DNA of 64,000 nt, from assembly GCA_007121075.1 (NCBI GenBank), contig SKMK01000016.1:1-64000 (forward strand). Direction: 5' to 3'. Below, in pieces: positions 60,019 through 64,000 of the stretch; position 1 is the first letter of the stretch, and the number at the start of each line of letters is the position of its first letter. Made by a program: the position numbers and the translations under genes. Below the pieces are notes generated by a model that was given only the letters and a program-made list of their open reading frames with translations, did no database searches and had not been told where the DNA came from. This DNA is from Syntrophomonadaceae bacterium (GTDB lineage: Bacteria; Bacillota; Dethiobacteria; DTU022).

Positions 60019-60543
60019 TTAAAAATCACGAAAAAACAAGGACGAAAGGGCAAACATAACCCCGGAAATGAGCAGGTAAATCCCAACCAGCACAATAATA
60101 ATTGAAAATACAACAATGGCAGAATAGATCATGCCTGCCCCAAAGGCCAGGTGAATTATTCCTGATATGACAGTGGGGGTGACATTGGCCCTGTTCTTGA
60201 GCCGGTTGGCGGTAATAAACCGGTCAACAGCCAGCATAATGGCGATAATACCGATGATGGTGCCGACCAGGGTTATAGTTACATCGGGATTGAAGAGCAT
60301 GAAAATACCCAGGACCGACACCACAACCCCTAAGGCCAGCAATATTCCCTGGTTGATGATTACATTCCAGTTAACTGCCACCGTGATAATCCTGAAGATT
60401 CCGATCACAGTGATTACTGCGCCGACGAAAACAGCCAGAAATTCGGCCACCCTGTCGGGTGCTGCGAGGAATATGATCCCTATTACCATTAACACGATCC
60501 CCAGTAGTAAGCTAACCGGTTTTACCCTGTCATAAACATACAT
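60019..60543 (-). CDS. HdeD/DUF308-family membrane protein
   Basis: Repeated TM pairs LLLGIVLMVIGIIFLAAPDRVAEFLAVFVGAVITVIGIFRI. Confidence 0.75.
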   Translation of the reverse strand: MYVYDRVKPVSLLLGIVLMVIGIIFLAAPDRVAEFLAVFVGAVITVIGIFRIITVAVNWNVIINQGILLALGVVVSVLGIFMLFNPDVTITLVGTIIGIIAIMLAVDRFITANRLKNRANVTPTVISGIIHLAFGAGMIYSAIVVFSIIIVLVGIYLLISGVMFALSSLFFRDF

Positions 60544-60728
60544 GTGATCAGCTCCTCAAAGGGGGGTAATGCTTTGATTGTGAATATTAGCTTGAACTAT
60601 AACACTTACGCATGGTTTTTTCATTGAACCCTGGATTGAAAAAACAAACAGGCTCAAGGCTTAATTTATTCGGCCTACGGATATCATACTATAAATTCAG
60701 TCAGTTGAAAATTGGAAAAGAAGATATA

Positions 60729-60766
60729 TTGAGGGCGGGAAGAAATCAACCGCCCTCAATGTTTTT
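60729..60766. terminator. Strong terminator hairpin downstream of folD
   Basis: TTGAGGGCGG ... CCGCCCTCAA, 10-bp perfect stem; T-tract on + side. Confidence 0.7.
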
Positions 60767-60821
60767 GTATATTCCTGGTTTATTATTAATTCCTGCTTCC
60801 TGTAAGGGAGCAGGCTCCTTG

Positions 60822-61700
60822 TTAGCCCATTAATTCGGCAGATTCAACGGTATTGTAGAGAAGCATGGTCACCGTCATTGGCCCTACACCGCCGGGGACC
60901 GGGGTGATATAAGAGGCTTTTTCTGAAATAGCGTCATAATCTACGTCCCCAACTAAGCGGAAGCCTTTTTTCTTGGATGCGTCCTCGATCCTGTTCACGC
61001 CAACGTCGATGACAACGGCCCCTTCCTTAACCATATCGGCTGTTATGGCCTGCGGCTTACCCATAGCAGCAACCAGGATATCAGCTTGCTTGGTATATTG
61101 AGCCGGTTCCTTGGTTCCCGTGTGGACTACAGTTACGGTTGCATTGGCAGCTTCTTTTTTCTGCATCAGCATTGCCGCCAGCGGTTTGCCGACAATATTG
61201 CTTCTCCCGCAGATGACCACGTGCTTACCGGCAGGGTCGTTGCCGGAACGCATCAGCAGTTGCTGGGCGCCGTGGGCAGTGCAGGGCAGGGGGCATTTTT
61301 CCCCTCTCAATAACAGTCCCTGGTTGACGGGATGGAAACCGTCGACATCCTTTTCAGGAGTGATAGCGTTGACAACTTTTTCTTCGTCGATGTGCTTGGG
61401 GAGAGGGAGCTGGACCAGGATGCCGCTGAACTTTTTATCGTTGTTCATTTTCTCAATTAGATTCAGCACTTCCTCTTCGGAAGTATCGGCTGGGAGGCGA
61501 ATGGTTTCTTCGTAAATACCGATTTCTTCGCACCCCTTGGCTTTACTGGTTACATAGGAAACCGAAGCCGGATCTTCTCCGACCAGGATTACCCCCAGAC
61601 CCGGTTGAATGTCTTTACCTTTAAGCTCTTCAACCTTTTTCTTCAACTCTTCCCTGATTTCACTTGCCACTTCTTTACCGGAAATAACTTTTGCGGACAT
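60822..61700 (-). CDS. folD: Methylenetetrahydrofolate dehydrogenase/cyclohydrolase FolD
   Basis: PGLGVILVGEDPASVSYVTSKAKGCEEIGI, GILVQLPLPKHIDE, PEKDVDGFHPVNQG, VPGGVGPMTVTMLLYNTVE. Confidence 0.97.
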   Translation of the reverse strand: MSAKVISGKEVASEIREELKKKVEELKGKDIQPGLGVILVGEDPASVSYVTSKAKGCEEIGIYEETIRLPADTSEEEVLNLIEKMNNDKKFSGILVQLPLPKHIDEEKVVNAITPEKDVDGFHPVNQGLLLRGEKCPLPCTAHGAQQLLMRSGNDPAGKHVVICGRSNIVGKPLAAMLMQKKEAANATVTVVHTGTKEPAQYTKQADILVAAMGKPQAITADMVKEGAVVIDVGVNRIEDASKKKGFRLVGDVDYDAISEKASYITPVPGGVGPMTVTMLLYNTVESAELMG

Positions 61701-62099
61701 AAAACTACCTCCTTTTAATGTGAGATTATAAAGGCCCCTCGGCACGTCGATCAGGCTGAAAAAAATTTGCCCTACCTGACTGATCGATGGTGCCCTGATA
61801 AATCAAACTTACCTATTTATTATATTATCCAAAACTGAGCGATTTCCTATTTCCATCGGCAAATTTTTTTGCTTTCATTTATTTTTAAGAGAAAATGACG
61901 AAAACTAACAGTAATGCCATTTTTTTTGGGGAATTTGAAAGCTTTAAGTTGTTTGAGTGTCTTTTTCTGTTACAATGGTTAAATATGGTAGTAAAAAGAA
62001 TTTTGCAATAAATGGAGCAGGTATTTCTTGAAAAAGGCAGAATCTTAATCTACTTAAATGAGCATCATGAATTGTTGCAGCAATTTGAGGAGACAATAA

Positions 62100-63182
62100 A
62101 TGCGAAAGATTTCCTTGGATATGGTCCGGCCTGGAATGATACTGGCCAAGGCGGTTTTGGGCTGTAGCGGTCAAATTCTTCTCAAATCCGGGGTAGAGAT
62201 CAAACCTCAATACATCAACTACCTCAGGAACCTGGGCATATATGTTTTATATGTCCGGGATGATCGGATTGAGGACCTTGAAGTCTCAGATGTGATCAAA
62301 GAGGAAACCCGCCACGAAGCCCGGCTGCTGGTTCAAAAAATAATGAAAAATGTCCAATCGCCCGGCTGCCAAATAAAAAGCATCAATATCCAGGACAAAG
62401 AGATTGTTAAGACCGTAAGCAAGATTATTGAAGAATTAATCGACAACAGGGATATGATTGTCCAGCTTGTTGATATAAGGGCCAAGGATGATTACCTTTT
62501 TGCGCACAGTGTCAACTGTACCGTTTTGGCCACGCTGGTTGCCGCCAGGATGAGCTATGATCAAAAAATCCTAAGGCTTCTGGCTACCGGGACCTTGCTC
62601 CATGATCTGGGCATGGTGACTGTGCCGGAAAATATTTTAAAAAAACCCGGTGAGCTGACTGAAGATGAGTTTGAATCGATTAAAAAACACCCCGAGTACG
62701 GGTTTGAGATATTTAAGAAATCACCCCTGTTTGATTCCCGGGCCGGCGCAGTGATCTTGCAGCACCATGAACGCTGCGGGGGGCAGGGGTATCCGAAGGG
62801 GATTGAAGGGGGCCGGATTACTAATCTGGCCAAGATAGTCAGTATTGCCGATGTTTATGATTCCATGACGTCAGATAAATTTCACCGCCGTTCTTATTAC
62901 CCTCACCAGACTGTTGAACTGCTAATGTCAAGAGGCGGTGAATACTTTGACATGGAAATCCTCAATTATTTTCTCTCAGCAATTGCCGCTTACCCGATCG
63001 GGTTCCACGTACTCCTTAGCAACGGGGAAAGCGGCCTCGTTATTGCCAATAACCCCGGTCTGACTTTGCGCCCGGTAGTAAGAGTGCTTTATACCGGAGA
63101 AGATTTGGCTCCCCACCCTGAAACATATGATCTGGACCTTTCCCGGGAACTGGATTTGACTATAATCAGAGTCCTCGGCTGA
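62100..63182 (+). CDS. HD-GYP domain protein
   Basis: HSVNCTVLATLVA, LLHDLGMVTVPENIL, HPEYGFEIF, LQHHERCGGQGYPKGIEG. Confidence 0.93.
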   Translation: MRKISLDMVRPGMILAKAVLGCSGQILLKSGVEIKPQYINYLRNLGIYVLYVRDDRIEDLEVSDVIKEETRHEARLLVQKIMKNVQSPGCQIKSINIQDKEIVKTVSKIIEELIDNRDMIVQLVDIRAKDDYLFAHSVNCTVLATLVAARMSYDQKILRLLATGTLLHDLGMVTVPENILKKPGELTEDEFESIKKHPEYGFEIFKKSPLFDSRAGAVILQHHERCGGQGYPKGIEGGRITNLAKIVSIADVYDSMTSDKFHRRSYYPHQTVELLMSRGGEYFDMEILNYFLSAIAAYPIGFHVLLSNGESGLVIANNPGLTLRPVVRVLYTGEDLAPHPETYDLDLSRELDLTIIRVLG

Positions 63183-63210
63183 ATAATGTATTGTCGGAGG
63201 TATCCTATTT

Positions 63211-64000
63211 ATGGAAAAAGAAACGGATAAAAGAACCTCTCTGGATAAAAATATAAGGCCTGGATGCGGAAAGAATTTTTTTGCTGTAATTAGCGATTTC
63301 CTGGATTGCCTGGTTGTTATCCTTGGTTGGCAGGGTGAAATTGTCTATATTAACGGCTTCAGTGAAAATATCACCGGTCTTTCCCCTGAACAGGCAAAAG
63401 GCAGTTATTACTGGGATGTTTTTTGTCTTGATGAAGAAAAAGTACTTTACAAGGCATTTTTTGAAAAACTTAAGCCCGAACAGTTTCCTTTTGAATTAAA
63501 AACCCAGATCACTGCTAAAAATAACACTAACTCCACTATTCTGTGGAAATACAGCATCTTGCAGGAGCAAAATATAGAGAATGGGCCCGGGGAGTATCTT
63601 GTTCTTACCGGTACTGATATTACCAGTTATGATGAAACCAACAGAAAGCTGCAGGAAGTCGGAGAAAAATACAGGACCCTGATCCACGTTTCGCCGGTTT
63701 CTGTTATTTCTTTAGATACCGCTTTCAGGGTGAAAAGCTGGAGCTCGGCTACCGAAAAGCTACTCGGGTGGACAGAAAAAAATGTTCTGGAGAAGAGTGT
63801 ATTTCAAATATTGGGCGGTAAAGAGGGCCGGTTAAAAGAATACTGTGAGCGGTCCTTGCAAGGAAGCATAAGCAACGATCTGGAGTTCACCTGCCACAGG
63901 AAAGATGGGGCGCCTGTTACAGTCAGCCTCTACCTGGCGCCGACTCGCGATCATAACGGTATAGTTGACGGGATTGTCCTGATTGCCCTGGATATTACCG
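63211..64000 (+). CDS. PAS-domain sensor protein (truncated by window end)
   Basis: Open frame from ATG 63211 after SD cggagg: MEKETDKRTSLDKNIRPGCGKNFFAVISDFLDCLVVILGWQGEIVYINGFSENITGLS..., two PAS-like units. Confidence 0.8.
   Translation, partial: MEKETDKRTSLDKNIRPGCGKNFFAVISDFLDCLVVILGWQGEIVYINGFSENITGLSPEQAKGSYYWDVFCLDEEKVLYKAFFEKLKPEQFPFELKTQITAKNNTNSTILWKYSILQEQNIENGPGEYLVLTGTDITSYDETNRKLQEVGEKYRTLIHVSPVSVISLDTAFRVKSWSSATEKLLGWTEKNVLEKSVFQILGGKEGRLKEYCERSLQGSISNDLEFTCHRKDGAPVTVSLYLAPTRDHNGIVDGIVLIALDIT

Noticed and set aside
61701-61830. THF or ZTP riboswitch upstream of folD
   Set aside because: A hairpin is present but the conserved cores of either class were not found; kept only as a generic structured leader
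1-64000. CRISPR arrays, tRNA and rRNA genes
   Set aside because: No direct-repeat/spacer pattern, cloverleaf with TTCRANNC-like motif, or rRNA signature was noticed by eye; tRNAscan-SE and CRISPR finders were not run

Overview
Chromosomal window from a Clostridia-like Firmicute (inferred from gene content and order; not checked by any search). It opens inside the spc/alpha ribosomal-protein operon: rpsN 3' end, rpsH, rplF, rplR, rpsE, rpmD, rplO, secY, map, KOW protein, infA, rpmJ, rpsM, rpsK, rpsD, rpoA, rplQ, then ecfA1, ecfA2, ecfT, truA, rplM, rpsI. Next come a gamma-carbonic-anhydrase-like protein, an archaeal-type GGGP-synthase-like protein, and a leftward molybdenum-cofactor operon with three multidomain fusions. 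A Moco-riboswitch-like leader precedes that operon. Further on are a MarR/ChrA-ChrA operon, a three-gene AmmeMemoRadiSam cluster, cdaA-cdaR-glmM-glmS, glnS and asnS, several transporters and enzymes, a TRAP transporter, a TetR-ABC export cassette, PAS/GGDEF/HD-GYP signalling genes and folD. No rRNA, tRNA, CRISPR array or intact mobile element was recognised. Points most worth a second look: the Moco leader with its fused-gene operon, the archaeal-type GGGPS, a ~460 bp unexplained spacer that may hold a decayed mobile element or structured RNA, an undescribed 59-aa membrane ORF behind a promoter with a palindrome in its spacer, a decayed iron-sulfur flavoprotein gene, and a probable CTG start for dctM.
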